64,000 bases of DNA from Pectinophora gossypiella (GCF_024362695.1 NC_065408.1:16117518-16181517), one strand, 5' to 3'. Counted from the stretch's first letter, positions 21,421 to 33,110 are shown. Notes: generated from the letters alone by a model not told the origin. Numbers and translations are program-made.

Positions 21421-22157
21421 CATCATCTATATAGCGCTATCCTGTTTATACAGGTTCCAATTACCTTACCTGAAGATTTGACAGATCCAGAAACTCAATG
21501 CAAACTGGTCAGAGATTTTGGATTTCCCAAGTATATGGGTTCACCTGTGTATATCAGAGAAATGGAAAGGAGTTTAACCCTTTAACCAAAAAAGGATAGG
21601 AAAAGGAATGGTTTGAAATCGTTCACTTCCTAAATAACTATCAAGTGCCGCCTCTATTCTTCGCATCCCAACGTATTACAACAAAATGACCGAGTGTTTG
21701 TTGCTTAAATAACGTATTCATGGAAAGTAAAGTAGGAATTAAAATGATTAGAGTGGTTACGCCCGGGAAAGGGCTCACATATTTGCATATGGTCGAGCTG
21801 TGTGGATTCGGGTCCTTTTAAAGGCTTATTGAGGTTTTGATATCAGTCTCTTAGTTTTAGAAGTTTAGGTTTTTGCCTTGCTCTACTTACTTTAAGTTTT
21901 GTTTTTGTAATAAACTAATAATTCCGGATATCCTAAATAGTAGCAAGTAATTAAAAGTTCATAAAATTATAAATTTGGAGGGTTCTCCATACAAGGAACG
22001 CTTCAACCTTTTTGTGTCTGGTCTATTGTAAACACTGTACAAGTCTCAAGTCATACTCAACACGCTATATTTCGAGAACGGTTAAATAATATATTAAATA
22101 TTGTCTCAGAATTGTAGTGAATTTCATGTTCTTTATGGCGAGTAACAGGGGGGCAAC

Positions 22158-22235
22158 CTCATAACCCTGACACCAGGGTTGATGAGGTTGGTACTCCACT
22201 TCACAACCCACACGATAAAAGAAGAAGAACATTAA
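22158..22235 (+). repeat. SINE-V 3' tail
   Basis: ACCCTGACACCAGGGTTGAT through CACAACCCACACGATAAAAG and (GAA)n. It lies about 115 bp before a full copy in the same orientation. Confidence 0.65.
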
Positions 22236-22350
22236 AGGAATTGAGATTTTTTATTTGATCGCACTGTATTTTTTCTTAATCGTTTGCAACTTGGTTCTAG
22301 GTCTCTATTTGACATTTACCTCTCGTACAACGTTTTTAATTACATCACAA

Positions 22351-22676
22351 CGGCCTCCGTGGTCCAGTGGTTGAGCGTTGTGCTCACAATCCGGAGGTCC
22401 CGGGTTCGAATCCCGGTGGCGACAAATCACAAAAATCACTTTGTGATCCCTAGTTTTGTTAGGACATTACAGGCTGATCACCTGATTGTCCAAAAAGTAA
22501 AAAGATCCGTGCATCGGAAGGCACGTTAAGCCGTTGGTCCCGGTTATTACTTACTGATGTAAGTACGTAGTCGTTACATGAGTCATGTCTGGGGCCTATG
22601 GCGGCTCAGTAATAACCCTGACACCAGGGTTGATGGGGTTGATAATTCACCTCATAACCGACACAATAGAAGAAGA
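22351..22676 (+). mobile_element. SINE-V, full length with intact pol III boxes
   Basis: Head 22351-22425 has an A-box (GTGGTCCAGTGG) and an exact B-box (GGTTCGAATCC). Then follow CACTTTGTGATCCCTAG, GATCACCTGATTGTCC, the core CGGAAGGCACGTTAAGCCGT, GGTCCCGGTTATTACTTACT and ACCAGGGTTGATGGGG, ending AGAAGAAG. The predicted anticodon loop CTCACAA points to a tRNA-Val(CAC)-like source. This is the best reference copy in the window. Confidence 0.85.
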
Positions 22677-22903
22677 ACCACAAATTGCGTAACCCCATAA
22701 CAAACAGCCACTTATTATTAAGGCCGTGTCACCTGTAATGGTTTGCTTATTATCTGGGAATTAGATGAGTAACCCGTTCATTAGTTAAAGACGTCTGCAG
22801 CACCTAGTACGCGGCTTAAGGAAATTATATTGTCATCTCCAAGAATGGGTATTAACCCGTGACGTCTGTCGTACGTGGTGCAAGGCAGGGTATATCTGCG
22901 TGA

Positions 22904-23025
22904 ATCCTGCCGCGGGCTCTTACACACTGAATTTGACTTTGTGAGTTTGAATTCATGTTTGGACCATAGATAATTGTTATTACGTGGTTTTCAGGATTCG
23001 TGTCCGGTTGATGGCAAAAGACTTC
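22904..23025 (+). repeat. SINE-C fragment
   Basis: GCCGCGGGCTCTTACACACT, GAATTCATGTTTGGACCATA, ACGTGGTTTTCAGGATTCGT, GTCCGGTTGATGGCAA in order, matching 61930-62030. The head is missing. Confidence 0.55.
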
Positions 23026-23062
23026 AGTACTCAATTTTTAATTATATCAATAAAATCTACAT

Positions 23063-23240
23063 CTTCTTCTTCTATCGTGTGGGTTGTGAGGTGGAGTACC
23101 AACCCCATCAACCCTGGTGTCAGGGTTACTATTGAGCCGCCAAAGGCCCCTGACATGGCTCATGTAACGACTACTTACTTACATCAGTAAATAGTAACCG
23201 GGATCAACAGCTTAACGTGCCTTCCGAAGCACGGATCATC
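23063..23240 (-). repeat. SINE-V 3' half
   Basis: Begins TTCTTCTTCTATCGTGTGGG and runs through GGTGTCAGGGTTACTATTGA to CCGAAGCACGGATCATCT. Truncated at the core, so it lacks the promoter. Confidence 0.7.
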
Positions 23241-23797
23241 TACATAATGTCTACTTTTATGTGTACACTAAGAAATAAATAGTATATCAAATAAACCGTT
23301 AAAAGAAAATGAATGTTATTTGGGCGCCGCTGTGAGTCTCGAGATTATAGTATGTGATCATACTTGATTAGTATCCGATTATAAATAATCCGTTTACTAA
23401 TAAAAGTAAAATATTTAACTCAAAATGCAAACTTTTTGAAATTTATCTTATTTTATGTATCATTTTATGCCGCCACGAAGTGGGTTTATAGAACGCCCTT
23501 GGCTACCTTAAATAGGTATTTAATAAATTATTTATTATAAAAACAGAACAATGAAGAAGTAAAACAAAAGGTGAGCTTATTTTTAAAAGGGATCTCTTCC
23601 AGGCAACGCTGCATGAACTTGCATCAATGAACACTGTTGGCTCGGCCATTATTTGTAGACGACGAATTGGCTCACCGCCAATCAAGTTGGTCTAACAGAA
23701 AGCTTGATGAAGCTTAGTTACTTACTTAGTTCATATTGCGATGGATGTACCTCTGTCTGTCTAGCCCAATTGGGAATAAAGTCGGGAGATTGTTATA

Positions 23798-24023
23798 CAG
23801 AGTGATAGTGACATCGTAACGAATACTGAGGGGGATGATTCAGATATGACTCTGAGTTATTATCAAATGGAATTGCTATAGGAAATATTAAAGAAAATAT
23901 TTGTATTTTTCAAATGATTACCAGTTCCATACTTTTGCGACGGAAAATTCCACTTGATATCAACTCAGAACCATGGCTTAAATCATCCCTCAAAGTTTTC
24001 GTTACGATGTCACTAACACCCTG
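23798..24023. mobile_element. Single-unit M1 fold-back MITE
   Basis: One palindromic unit of 226 bp with CAGAGTGATAGTGACATCGT at the left and its partner GATGTCACTAACACCCTG at the right. TATA precedes it (23794-23797); the right flank has mutated. It shows that one unit is enough to make an element. Confidence 0.75.
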
Positions 24024-24390
24024 TTTAGTGTTAACCTAATCATAAAACGCTGTACTCTCGTACCTTGCAGAGAGATTACGAACTTGTCATTTCGCTCCAA
24101 AATATAAATTAAGCCTACTTTCTCGTTTACATACCGTCTGAATATACTCTGTGTTATCATGTCTTCATATTGTGGGAAAATAAATATGTCACCCGCGGGT
24201 TTGTAACGTTATTTTAGTAGGAACCAACAATAACAAAACATTTCCACTGTGCATTGTTATCCGCTTTACAAAGGGTCGCGTTCTGTCAATGCAAAGATTA
24301 TTTCATGCAAACATAACAAACATAAACTGCCTGTTACGTCCCACTGTTGGGCACCCCCTCCCCCTAAATCATGCATTCCACTCTACTGGC

Positions 24391-24455
24391 TTAATATGAC
24401 TTTCGTGGCCCGGTGGTTGAGCGTTGGGCTTACGATCAGGAAGTTCGATTCCCGG
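24391..24455 (+). repeat. SINE-V head fragment
   Basis: TTCGTGGCCCGGTGGTTGAG, GTTGGGCTTACGATCAGG and GTTCGATTCCCGG. A tRNA-like head without body. The aminoacyl-stem partner is absent, so it is not called as a tRNA. Confidence 0.5.
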
Positions 24456-25162
24456 CAAGATCAAGTCTATGAAAAAAGAAACACTTCGTAAGGCCATGGC
24501 TCAAAAACGACTGTATACATAGATAAGGAGCAAGGAAACGTTTTATTTCTTTATTCTTTATTGGTGCAATCATGTGTACAAAGGTTCTTAAATTAATTAT
24601 TTAGCACTTACAACATGACAACACCCCGTCGGGGCACTGCAAATTTTCTTTCTTTAATATATCAAAAAAATTTAAATAAAAAAAATAGAAGTAACTCAAT
24701 CATACAATACAAGACACAATAAAAATATCAGACATCAAAGAGCATTTTAGCTTAATAAAATGAATTTGTGGATCAAAATAATTATTTCGATTCGAAAAAC
24801 TCCTGAAGATTATAATAATTATTGTTAATTAGGTAAGTTTTCAATTTTTGCACGAAGTCATTATATTTACTTTATATTTACTTATATCCGATATTTCTTT
24901 TGGAAGCTTATTATATATTTTTATTGCCATAATATGCGCATTTCTTTCTTTAACTATAAGGTGAATTCAAACCAGAGACCCCGGTCTGTCTCTGGTTTAA
25001 AATCACCAATAGCATCCCTGATACTGGGGCTGATCTCACAACCCACACGAGAAGTGGCTTGTCATTACATCCATACCGATACAAGATGGAAGATTGGCCA
25101 ATGCCAAAAGTGGCTGCAAAATGACGACCGGTGACTTTAATAGGTATACGCATTGCGCAGGA
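24456..25162. other. gene-free AT-rich stretch
   Basis: No gene found. GACCCCGGTCTGTCTCTGG at 24975 and its near-complement form a weak inverted pair. Short frames on both strands near 24930-25150 have no family features. Confidence 0.4.
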
Positions 25163-25236
25163 CCGGTCGTCGCGGAGATCCTTGGGGGAGGCCTATGCCC
25201 AGCAGTGGGCGACGTACGGCTGATAATGATGACGCA
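25163..25236 (+). repeat. LINE-B 3' tail
   Basis: GACCGGTCGTCGCGGAGATC, CTTGGGGGAGGCCTATGCCC, AGCAGTGGGCGACGTACGGC, then TGATAATGATGA. It is the last 70 bp of the LINE-B coding end seen at 60752-61033. The same DNA gives several overlapping short frames on both strands that are not genes. Confidence 0.75.
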
Positions 25237-25261
25237 TTGCGCATATTCTATTCTGTGTGTA

Positions 25262-25372
25262 GTAAAAGTATCAACAGTGGCTGCAAGTTGTCTTTGATTA
25301 CTTGTGGCTCTGCCCACCCCATTAGGGATTACGGGCGTGAGTTTATGTATGTATGTATGTATGTATGTGTAG
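25262..25372 (+). repeat. Dispersed repeat with (GTAT)n end
   Basis: TGGCTGCAAGTTGTCTTTGA, GGGATTACGGGCGTGAGT, then six or so GTAT units. The first part recurs at 1495-1545 and 20165-20215. Confidence 0.55.
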
Positions 25373-26146
25373 TAAACGATGAACTGATTTTAATGTATGC
25401 TTTGTAATATGTTCATCCATTAGTGTATTATTAGACAATGGAATGGTACTGCATATCGAATTATCGTTTCGCTTAATGCTGCAATTACAATAATTGGCAA
25501 TCGCTCATTCGAACCAGATCGTATCCATTATACCGCCACACCTTTGTCACTAATTCATCATCGGAGTCCTTTTTCGGAAACGACACTCGAAAGTTACTTT
25601 AAAGTATTAATTCAGGTAATCTATCGACCCCCACTTATCAAAAAGTTTGTCCTTCCAGTAATAACATTTCAAAACTGATCAGCCAATCACAACGCTCGAA
25701 ATCACGTCATCATTACACTCTCTTCTCTGATTGGTCGCTTATGGATAAATTGGTGAGACCAGACAAATCGTTTGCTGGAACAAATTCTAGGCGATTTGCA
25801 ATTGAAATTGAGAGAAGATGCAGAAGGTACATTACTCATTCGTACCTTGATTACGTTAAGATCTGAGCACCTGAGGATTGGAGGAAAAATATGAGTCTGC
25901 TAATGAAATACTTAGCAAGATGTGCGTCTGTCACGCTATGACGGATGTTTCAGGAACGTTTTGAGATCCGTTATGAGTTTTCTGAATTCTTATTTTTTGT
26001 ACCTTTTGAGGAAAATTATTTACACTTTTATTTCAGACGTAAAAAGGGAATATTTAAGTGCACGAGTCGAAATATCTGCGCGTCGTAAGTAGTGTTGAAA
26101 ATCCTTCAAAATATTAGACACGGGGATATATCGTAGATCATAATTT
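25373..26146. other. gene-free stretch
   Basis: No gene or repeat recognised. It ends at the ATTT (26143-26146) that flanks the inverted-repeat element described next. Confidence 0.4.
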
Positions 26147-26836
26147 CGACGGTAAAAAGCAATCCTGCTGTAACCCACAAAATGCAAAATGTTCACCAGA
26201 GCCCAAAAACTTTTGAAAAATTTGAAAAAAAATCATATCTCCTAAACTATTACGCCTATAAATGTGATTTTTAGAACCAAAATGTATTTTTTTATTATCT
26301 ATCAAGTCTAATACCTAAAACTTACTAGAAGTTAATTTAAGCCTATGTTTGTGTGGGTTACAGCAATCGCACTTTTTTTTCTGTTACACAAAGTTGCTGT
26401 ATATGAAGCAGGTAAATGTATGGGCCACTCAAAATCACGTACTTTATTTATACGCAAAATTGCTGTAATTCACTTATAATAACTATTCCTATATAGCAAT
26501 TTTGATGTAAATGTCTTAAGTCTGTGTTAGCTGGTGCACTTAATTGTTTTAACTAACAGAAGTTGTGAAATGATAATAAAATTAAAATGATGTAAGTATC
26601 GAATGACATTTATATGAAGTCATTTTAAAATGTTAAAGAACATAAATCCACTAATAAATAGCTAAATTATGAAATTAAAAATTATTATCTTGCATACACC
26701 TAAGCAACAATAGTGTACTCCGACCGCTCAAAGCACGGGAAATACTACCTGTAGCGTGCTATACTATTTAACAGGTAAATTGTGAGATCAAAAACATTAT
26801 ACACTACTCCTACCTAGATATCTATTGAAGAAAATA

Positions 26837-26945
26837 CTTCTGTAGATTTGCCGCAAATGGCATTATTTACTTGGCTAGACAAATGGGGGGCGCTGAGGGC
26901 TCGTACCCGGTACAAAAGAAACAGGCCTGAGGGTGCCCAGTTAGG
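26837..26945 (-). repeat. SINE-X fragment
   Basis: GTAGATTTGCCGCAAATGGC, ACAAATGGGGGGCGCTGAGG and ACAGGCCTGAGGGTGCCCAG on the plus strand. Lacks the poly-A and the 5' third. Confidence 0.6.
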
Positions 26946-27419
26946 CAGATTAGCCGCTGTACTTAAAGCTTTGAAGGTACTCGGAAGCCAACCTTTTTCT
27001 GCGATGATAAACGATACCACCGTTACCGTTCCTAAACCAGCGAGTATCACCGGGAAGGGAGTGGTAGCTAGTGCTCTGTGAGACGGCCCGCTAAGCTTCG
27101 TACCTGTACAGTCCTGTCACACCTAGGCCGTTAAGGTCGAAGCATGGCTCTCCCAATGGTAGGCGTGACAAAGGAACGAACGCGCACATTTGTTCGCTCG
27201 CGCATCCCTATGGCGTTAGCCGCTGCCTCGAGCCGCAACTCGCCGCACACCAAATACGACACCTACGCCATACTACGCTGGCGGAGATCTTCGGCCATCC
27301 CCTTTTCCACTACCCCTACCCCAACTCCCTAGAGCAGAACATGTCGGGAATAAGAGGATAACAACACCGCCAGAACGGTAGTCAACGCACCAAAACCTAT
27401 ATCGATCTCCGGTTTCTCC

Positions 27420-28672
27420 ATGCCCTCTTTGGACATGGAGACGACACCACCGCGCTCATACGCGGCGGTTTACACTACTCCTGGCTCACCCCCACATGCG
27501 CCTCCATGTCCATCCCTGCGGATGACGACCACGCCTGCGCCCGCTCTTGCTCCGGTGAGTTTGCAACCACTGCTCGCATTTGCGAGCAAGAAGGTTCCGC
27601 CCATAGTAGTGGATCATCTGCTCAATTGGACGCACCACTTCCGACAGGTGTGGGATAAGTTAGGCCATGTTCCCAACGCGCGTCCGTACGGCAAAAGAGT
27701 ACGCTTCCTAGCGAAAACCGATGAGGAGTTCAGGCTTTACCAGCGTTACGTCACCAACCTGGAGAAAGACACTGGATTCTTTTGGTTCACGGACACAACC
27801 CCGATGGAACATTCGCTGAAACTGGCGATCCGCGAACTACCGGAGGATAACGACATCGCAAAACTCGAGGAGGTGCTGAAGAACCGAGGCTACGAACAGG
27901 AGTATATCCGGTCCATCCAGGCCCGCACAGGCAAGCCTGGTTGCATTTTCTTCGTGGAGATCCGGCAAACACTGGGGTTCCAAAAGATCTACGAAACCTC
28001 CGAACTCCTATATGCATGCTCGGTATAAAAATCAAAGCATAGAGAAGACCCAAGCGCCACAGTGCCACCACTGCCAATAATTCCGGCACAGCAGCCACAA
28101 CTGTCATCGTCCCATAGCCTGCGTGCGATGCGGTAAGAGCCATGCGGCGAAAGACTGCATGCCTCCCCGTGAGGAACCGGCTACCTGTTGCAACTGCAGC
28201 GGACTTCACCCGGCTAAAAGCTCATCCTGCCCGGTAAAGGTGCGCGAGCTGGCAACACGAATGGAGGGCACTACGCCATCAACGAGTGCAAGAGCCTCGA
28301 AACCCACAGCAGCAGCTACCGTCGCGAAGCATCCCAGCGAACTGACAGCCCAGAATTCGCACATGGCAGCGGCAACCATCCAGATGGGCATAAACCGCAC
28401 AGGTCGAAGCACTCACGCAAGAAGGCAAAACCTGCCCTGTCTGCCGCTGTGGATTCCGAACCACCACGACCAACACCAACCGCAACAACAACAGCGGTCG
28501 CCGCCCCTCCATAGGAGAAGAAGGCCAAACGGAGACATTACTTCCTACAGTGAATAAGATGGAGATGCTGGAGCAGATTATCCAGCTACTCTACGATATA
28601 CTGGACGCCATCCGAAGCAAGATAGACCCGGTGCCCATTATAGTGAGAGGCTTGACCTCACTACTGTAGCAT
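27420..28672 (+). pseudogene. Jockey-type LINE ORF1 (gag-like), broken
   Basis: 27420-28028 encodes 202 residues with the pre-zinc-finger region of Jockey-group ORF1 proteins (the PRE_C2HC type): FFWFTDTTPMEHSLKLAIRE, then KNRGYEQEYI, then PGCIFFVEIR. A frameshift and stop at 28026 and a further stop near 28080 separate it from zinc knuckles read at 28062-28226: QCHHCQ, HSSHNCHRPIACVRCGKSHA, KDCMPP and CCNCSGLHPA. A final patch, EMLEQIIQLLYDILDAIRSK (28562-28621), fits the usual C-terminal end of these proteins. The protein would bind element RNA. No ORF2 follows. Inactive. Confidence 0.75.
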
Positions 28673-28795
28673 ATGTAGGTAGTTTGTAAGCAATTGTGTG
28701 AAGGTAGATATAAACGGGTGTTGGTTGTCATCGGACATTATAAGGTTCAAGTCGTATATTTCGTCTTTTATTTCTAATTGTCCTTAAACACGACA
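28667..28795 (+). repeat. Possible LTR fragment upstream of gag
   Basis: Runs from TGTAGCATATGTAGG to AAACACGACA and includes TATAAA at 28710 and TTATAAGG at 28739. It is followed by TTTTGGCCACGAG, which resembles the TGGCGACGAG-type primer site of lepidopteran Ty3/gypsy elements. No second LTR is found, so the call rests on position and the primer-site resemblance. Confidence 0.4.
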
Positions 28796-28871
28796 ATTTT
28801 GGCCACGAGTTGTTTATTCACGCGTATAAGTATTGTATACGTATATACGTAACGTATAGTGAAATAATAAC

Positions 28872-29144
28872 ATGTTCGGTGGCTCAATCACGTTCGACCA
28901 TCATGTCCACGAATGGAGTATTTTCAAGCGGCGTTTCCACCAGTATTGCACGGCGAATGACATTACTGAAGTCACGGACAAAGCGGGAGTGAAACGACGG
29001 GCGCTGCTACTCACGGCATTGGTGGAGGACACTGAAAAAAATAATCCACTAATCCAGTTCAGTGGCGGTATTGACCATCTCCATTGGACTGCCAACGACT
29101 GGAACGAGGCTGTCCACATCTACTACTATTCGCTGAATAGTTAG
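28872..29144 (+). pseudogene. Ty3/gypsy-like gag N-terminus, truncated
   Basis: 90 codons beginning MFGGSITFDHHVHEWSIFKR and containing ANDITEVTDKAGVKRRALLL and TALVEDT. This pattern (F-D-x-x-x-x-E-W-x-x-F-K, then V-K-R-R-A-x-L-L) is typical of the start of Ty3/gypsy Gag in insects. It ends in unrelated sequence after about 55 residues. There is no nucleocapsid, protease or polymerase downstream. The start codon lies 76 bases after the putative LTR end. Confidence 0.55.
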
Positions 29145-30439
29145 TATTGTGGTCACCTTCGAGGGTGAGTGACGTTTCCAAGTGGTAGTTAACAGTCGTC
29201 GCCCCAAAGCGTCCACCTTCTTCAGACCGAGCAATATGACGGAGCAGCCCTCCAACACCGGGCTCGACCATCGCCACAAGCTGACGTGCGCTCACCGGGC
29301 CTCCCCCAACGGGTAACCACCCGGTGGGCTCGACCTCGCTAGTGGCAGAAATAAGGATTAGACCCACTCGTATAAGTAATAATAAATAAGTAATTAAAAA
29401 AATGACTCCATTTTGGTAGCGAAACATAGTTACAGCAAATATGTCACTCCTTCCCGACTGTCGCGGAGTAACTGAGCGACGCGGTAACCCACGGTCATAT
29501 ACGCGCGAGCGCGTATTATAATGGTGGTAAATGCACATGACCAGTAAATAACGATGTTTTTAAATTGGCGTAAGTTGTCATTGTCTGTAATATCATACTT
29601 GTTTAAAATGTAGTAAATAACGCCGATCAACAGATTATTGTCTAATAAATGTAGTAAACACAGTACGTTACTTAAATGTGTTATGCAATTATGCAGTAAC
29701 CCGCACTGTTCACCATTAAATAGTGCTGTAACTACAAAAATCCAATTATTTGCAAAAGCAAAATTGGTGTAAAAGACATATCACAGAAAAATGCTGTTTT
29801 TAATGCTATTTACAGCAAATATTCAGTTGTGTTTTTGGAAAAATAAGCAAAATCCCAACGCTGTACAGAAATTTCTAGAGGTCGTAGAGCCTTGGGAATA
29901 GGACCATTCGACGCAGAATTTTTTTCTGATTCCGAATCAAAAATAAAAAAATTTTGGCCAGGGTGTGGTTTACAGCAGGATTGCTTTTTACCGTCGATTT
30001 GTAGATAAATCTATTTAGTAGTATCTCTGTACGCACCAATGATATTTATCTACTTATCGTCAGTGCAATTTTCACTAACACAGTTGACTCGACCATTATA
30101 GACGACGCTTCCCACCTTACGTTGCTGTAACAGAAATTTTGTTGCAGTGTGGTTACTCAGTTCAACTTACGATGGCAGTACCCTGTAATTCCGTACAGTC
30201 GTGAGTTTATGTAAGTTTGTATCGATGCGTGCCTTGCAGTGAGTGAATAGATAAATTTATATTTTGTCAAATCGTGACGTCATTGAGTTTTGTCGCTATT
30301 TTTTACGAACCAATATAATAATACTTAAGCTCACGACTATATTTAAACTGGGCTAGATGGCGATACAGTTGTACGATAACCCTTTCACGTCGGTCTAGCT
30401 GAAAGCTCCAGCCATCATCTCCCTAGCATTATCTCGTTT

Positions 30440-30505
30440 TTCACAGGGTCTGCTTACCTAACCTGGAGATTTGACAGGTCCGTTTTTTACAGAAGCGACC
30501 ATCAA
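30440..30505 (-). repeat. SINE-B 3' end
   Basis: TTTTTCACAGGGTCTGCTTA, CCTAACCTGGAGATTTGACA, TTTACAGAAGCGAC. Heavily 5'-truncated. Confidence 0.65.
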
Positions 30506-32405
30506 TACAACACAAGAAGTGACGACTTTGTGTGATTGTTAGTCTTTATAATGTAAAATAATAATATGTATTTTAGGTAAAGGTATGTCCTTATATAATT
30601 TCTATTGTTTCTTTTATAAAAAGCAGACAAAAAAGATACATAGGATACAGATAGTTCAGGTAAGCTATACACTAAGATCTCTTTTGTACCAATTCTTAGA
30701 TTTTCTACCTTTTCTTTTTACACTGCCATGTTGTTTAATAATATCAATACATAGAATATTCTAGAACAGGTGATCGTAAAATCGCTGCCAAGTCTCGGAG
30801 TCCACTTAGCGACCGTTTGAGAGAATTTAATCTTAATACGAAATGGCATGCACCTCCCGTTCCTCCCCTCATACATCATTTAATGCACTCAGAGATAATC
30901 TCGAAAGAGAGAACTGAAGGATAAACTCAATGTTATACAGGTATAAGACATTAGGTCATAAATTTTAAACCTAATTGACTTGGAAAGTCGCAATTCATAA
31001 CAGTAAACAAACGGAACCTGGTAAATAATTATTTTTTTATCTTTAGAAATCTGAATTGAACAAATAAAAGTGACAAAACACAACTTACCAAATCTTTCAA
31101 ACGTGAAGAGGCATTTGTTGGTAAGCGTGGTCCACCCTAGGCCACATCGTCACTTTCCATCAGATCAGATTGTGGTCAAACGGGAGCCTATATTATAAAA
31201 GAAAAATGTTCAAATTTTAATTTTAAGTAGTTTATGTAACGTCTTACCTAAATAAAGACTATCTATTTATCCAATAACGGTCGCATTTTGAGTAACGCCC
31301 ACGGGTTCCAAAAAGAACCAACAAAACACTGAAAACTTATTGAAGTACAAACTCAACTACGTAACACCAAATCTGAACTAAATACCTTGGGCAAACACCG
31401 TGGCCCCCAAATTAGAGCGCTAACAAATTTTCGTCCCAATATTTCAAATTTGCGGCGACGTTCGGACACAAAACTGTTGTAAAGGCTGTAAGCCCCGCCT
31501 GCGCTGTTAGGCCCGGCCTTAGTGGCATAATTACCGAAGCCTTTCGACAATAATAATGTTTGGAACATGAATACAGATGTGTCGTCCTATCTCACTGGCT
31601 TATTTTGTAAATTGCGCTTTAATATTATGATTTAGGGACACATTTCTGAATGTATTCGAAAAGTTATTTCGGTATAATAGGCTTTGCGAGTCTTAGAATA
31701 CCTTATTTATAGGTTTAGATTCTTCATTATTTTTCATTACATGTCTAAAATATTTATTTAAGTACTTTAACATGTACAATTGATTTTCAAAACCTCTTCT
31801 GGGATTAAAATGCACACGTTCCACGCGATATTTTATGCTTATCCTTAACTAACCAATAAATTAATTGATGTTTGTAAAACTATTTCAAAAACTGTTCTTT
31901 AAAGCTATACATAATAATAACAGAGAAAATTTCAAATATGATAAATCAAATTGTTCGCGTGGTCGAATTTGAACACAAAATTAAGGATCATCCTATTTTT
32001 CACTTCCAATTTATCTTTTACGGGAAATACATACTTATCATATCTGCTTTATGGTTCGGATTCAAAAGTGCTTTTCTATTGGCAGTGCATGTGGTGTCGA
32101 AGCGAGCATTTTATATTCTGGAAGCGAAATAATAAAAAATAATGCCAAGTGCGAGTTGTTTGTAACGTAGACAAGTTCACTATAATTCAATTAATTAGAA
32201 ATCATTATAGTCAGTAAGATACACAAACACAGCTTAACATATCATCACGCTTGTGTCCTCTATGAGATAGGGAGCCACTAGATAACAGATACACAAAAAA
32301 AAGACAACTTACAGTCACACTTGATGTGAAAGTCTTATGATGAATATTACACTTATGATGAACCGTAAACTCTACTTAAAACCTAAGGCCCATGATAGAT
32401 AGTTC
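30506..32405. other. gene-free stretch
   Basis: No supported gene. The short plus-strand frames at 31938-32142 overlap each other in different phases and share no family motif. Nothing repetitive is recognised. Confidence 0.4.
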
Positions 32406-32409
32406 ATGA

Positions 32410-32545
32410 TACTTAGGTTGCCTGGAAGAGATTGCTACCTTAGCAATAAGGCCGCCTGTTTTACCACCAACCTAATTATATTACCTAATGTAATTTTTAA
32501 TACGATTTAAATGCAATAAAGAGTTTTTGTATTGTATTGTGTAGT
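32410..32545 (+). repeat. LINE 3' tail (LINE-G), Jockey-like
   Basis: GTTGCCTGGAAGAGATTGCT, TTAGCAATAAGGCCGCCTGT, GCAATAAAGAGTTTTTGTAT. The tail recurs in part at 17090 and at 54910-55022. This type of tail is common on moth Jockey-group LINEs. Confidence 0.55.
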
Positions 32546-32550
32546 TCACC

Positions 32551-32612
32551 AAGTTGGAGAAGTTACCGACTTTCGCAAATCATTTTGCGAAAGTCGGTAA
32601 CTTCTCCAACTT
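32551..32612. repeat. Perfect 29-bp hairpin with 4-base loop
   Basis: Left arm 32551-32579 contains GAGAAGTTACCGACTTTCGC; right arm 32584-32612 is the exact complement; the loop is TCAT. It lies directly after a LINE tail. Same geometry as the 11116-11179 hairpin but unrelated in sequence. Confidence 0.9.
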
Positions 32613-32814
32613 AGACTTCATAGTCTAAAGATACAAGTAAGAAACAGTCAGCGCCACGAAAGAAGTCCCGCGGCTAGGCGCTAGTATCGCAGAATTACTA
32701 TGCCTTGTCAATTAGTTCTATTAAAATCCGTGAACGTGTTTTTACGAGATGCAACATATGCAACGGACGAAGTTTATAGTCAAATGTAGTAAAGACATCT
32801 ATATTTCTACATAC

Positions 32815-33110
32815 ATACATGAACTAACGCCTATTTCCCATCGGGGTAAGCAGAAACTATGGAATTCCATTTGCTTCAATCCCGACACACTTCTCTTGCT
32901 TCCTCCACATTCATCAATCGTTTCATATACGCACGCCGGTTCAGGGTATTGAACCTTTTCTAATGACATCTTCTATTTGGTCAATGTACGTCCTTCTAGG
33001 TCTTCCTCTGTAGGGCTACCACCAACCTTCGCTTTATATATTGCTTTCGTAATCGTATTATCCTTTTTTCACCCTACGTGTCCAAACTAACATTTAAACT
33101 AATCAACCCC
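32815..33110 (-). pseudogene. LINE-C C-terminal region, decayed
   Basis: The minus strand reads segments such as GRPRRTYIDQIEDVIRKG upstream of a NVEEAREVCRDRSKW-like region in several frames. This order (RRxxxDQI, then the Trp-containing end) matches the C-terminus of a LINE family seen in pieces at 46816, 63509 and 35236. Frameshifted. Confidence 0.6.

Larger units (their letters stand above)
26147..29996. mobile_element. 3.85-kb segment bounded by inverted repeats and a 4-bp duplication
   Basis: The left end reads CGACGGTAAAAAGCAATCCT and the right end reads its complement inward. The match is exact for 27 bp and then continues (CCCACA/ACCACA). ATTT borders both ends (26143-26146, 29997-30000). 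Both subterminal regions are rich in TGCTGTAA-like words, as in DNA transposons whose transposase binds subterminal motifs. No transposase is seen. Inside lie a SINE-X fragment, a broken Jockey-like ORF1, an LTR-like segment with a gag start, and a GC-rich block (29160-29360). It is either a non-autonomous element enlarged by later insertions or a carrier of captured retroelement pieces. Confidence 0.65.

Noticed and set aside
22351..22425. tRNA-Val(CAC) gene
   Set aside because: The promoter boxes are intact, but it continues into a SINE body, has poor anticodon-stem pairing, and recurs many times in the window.
27787..28209. 140-codon minus-strand frame
   Set aside because: Antisense shadow of the GC-rich Jockey ORF1 relic.
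29059..29538. 159-codon minus-strand frame
   Set aside because: It runs antisense across the gag fragment and a GC-rich repeat block, with no recognisable domain.
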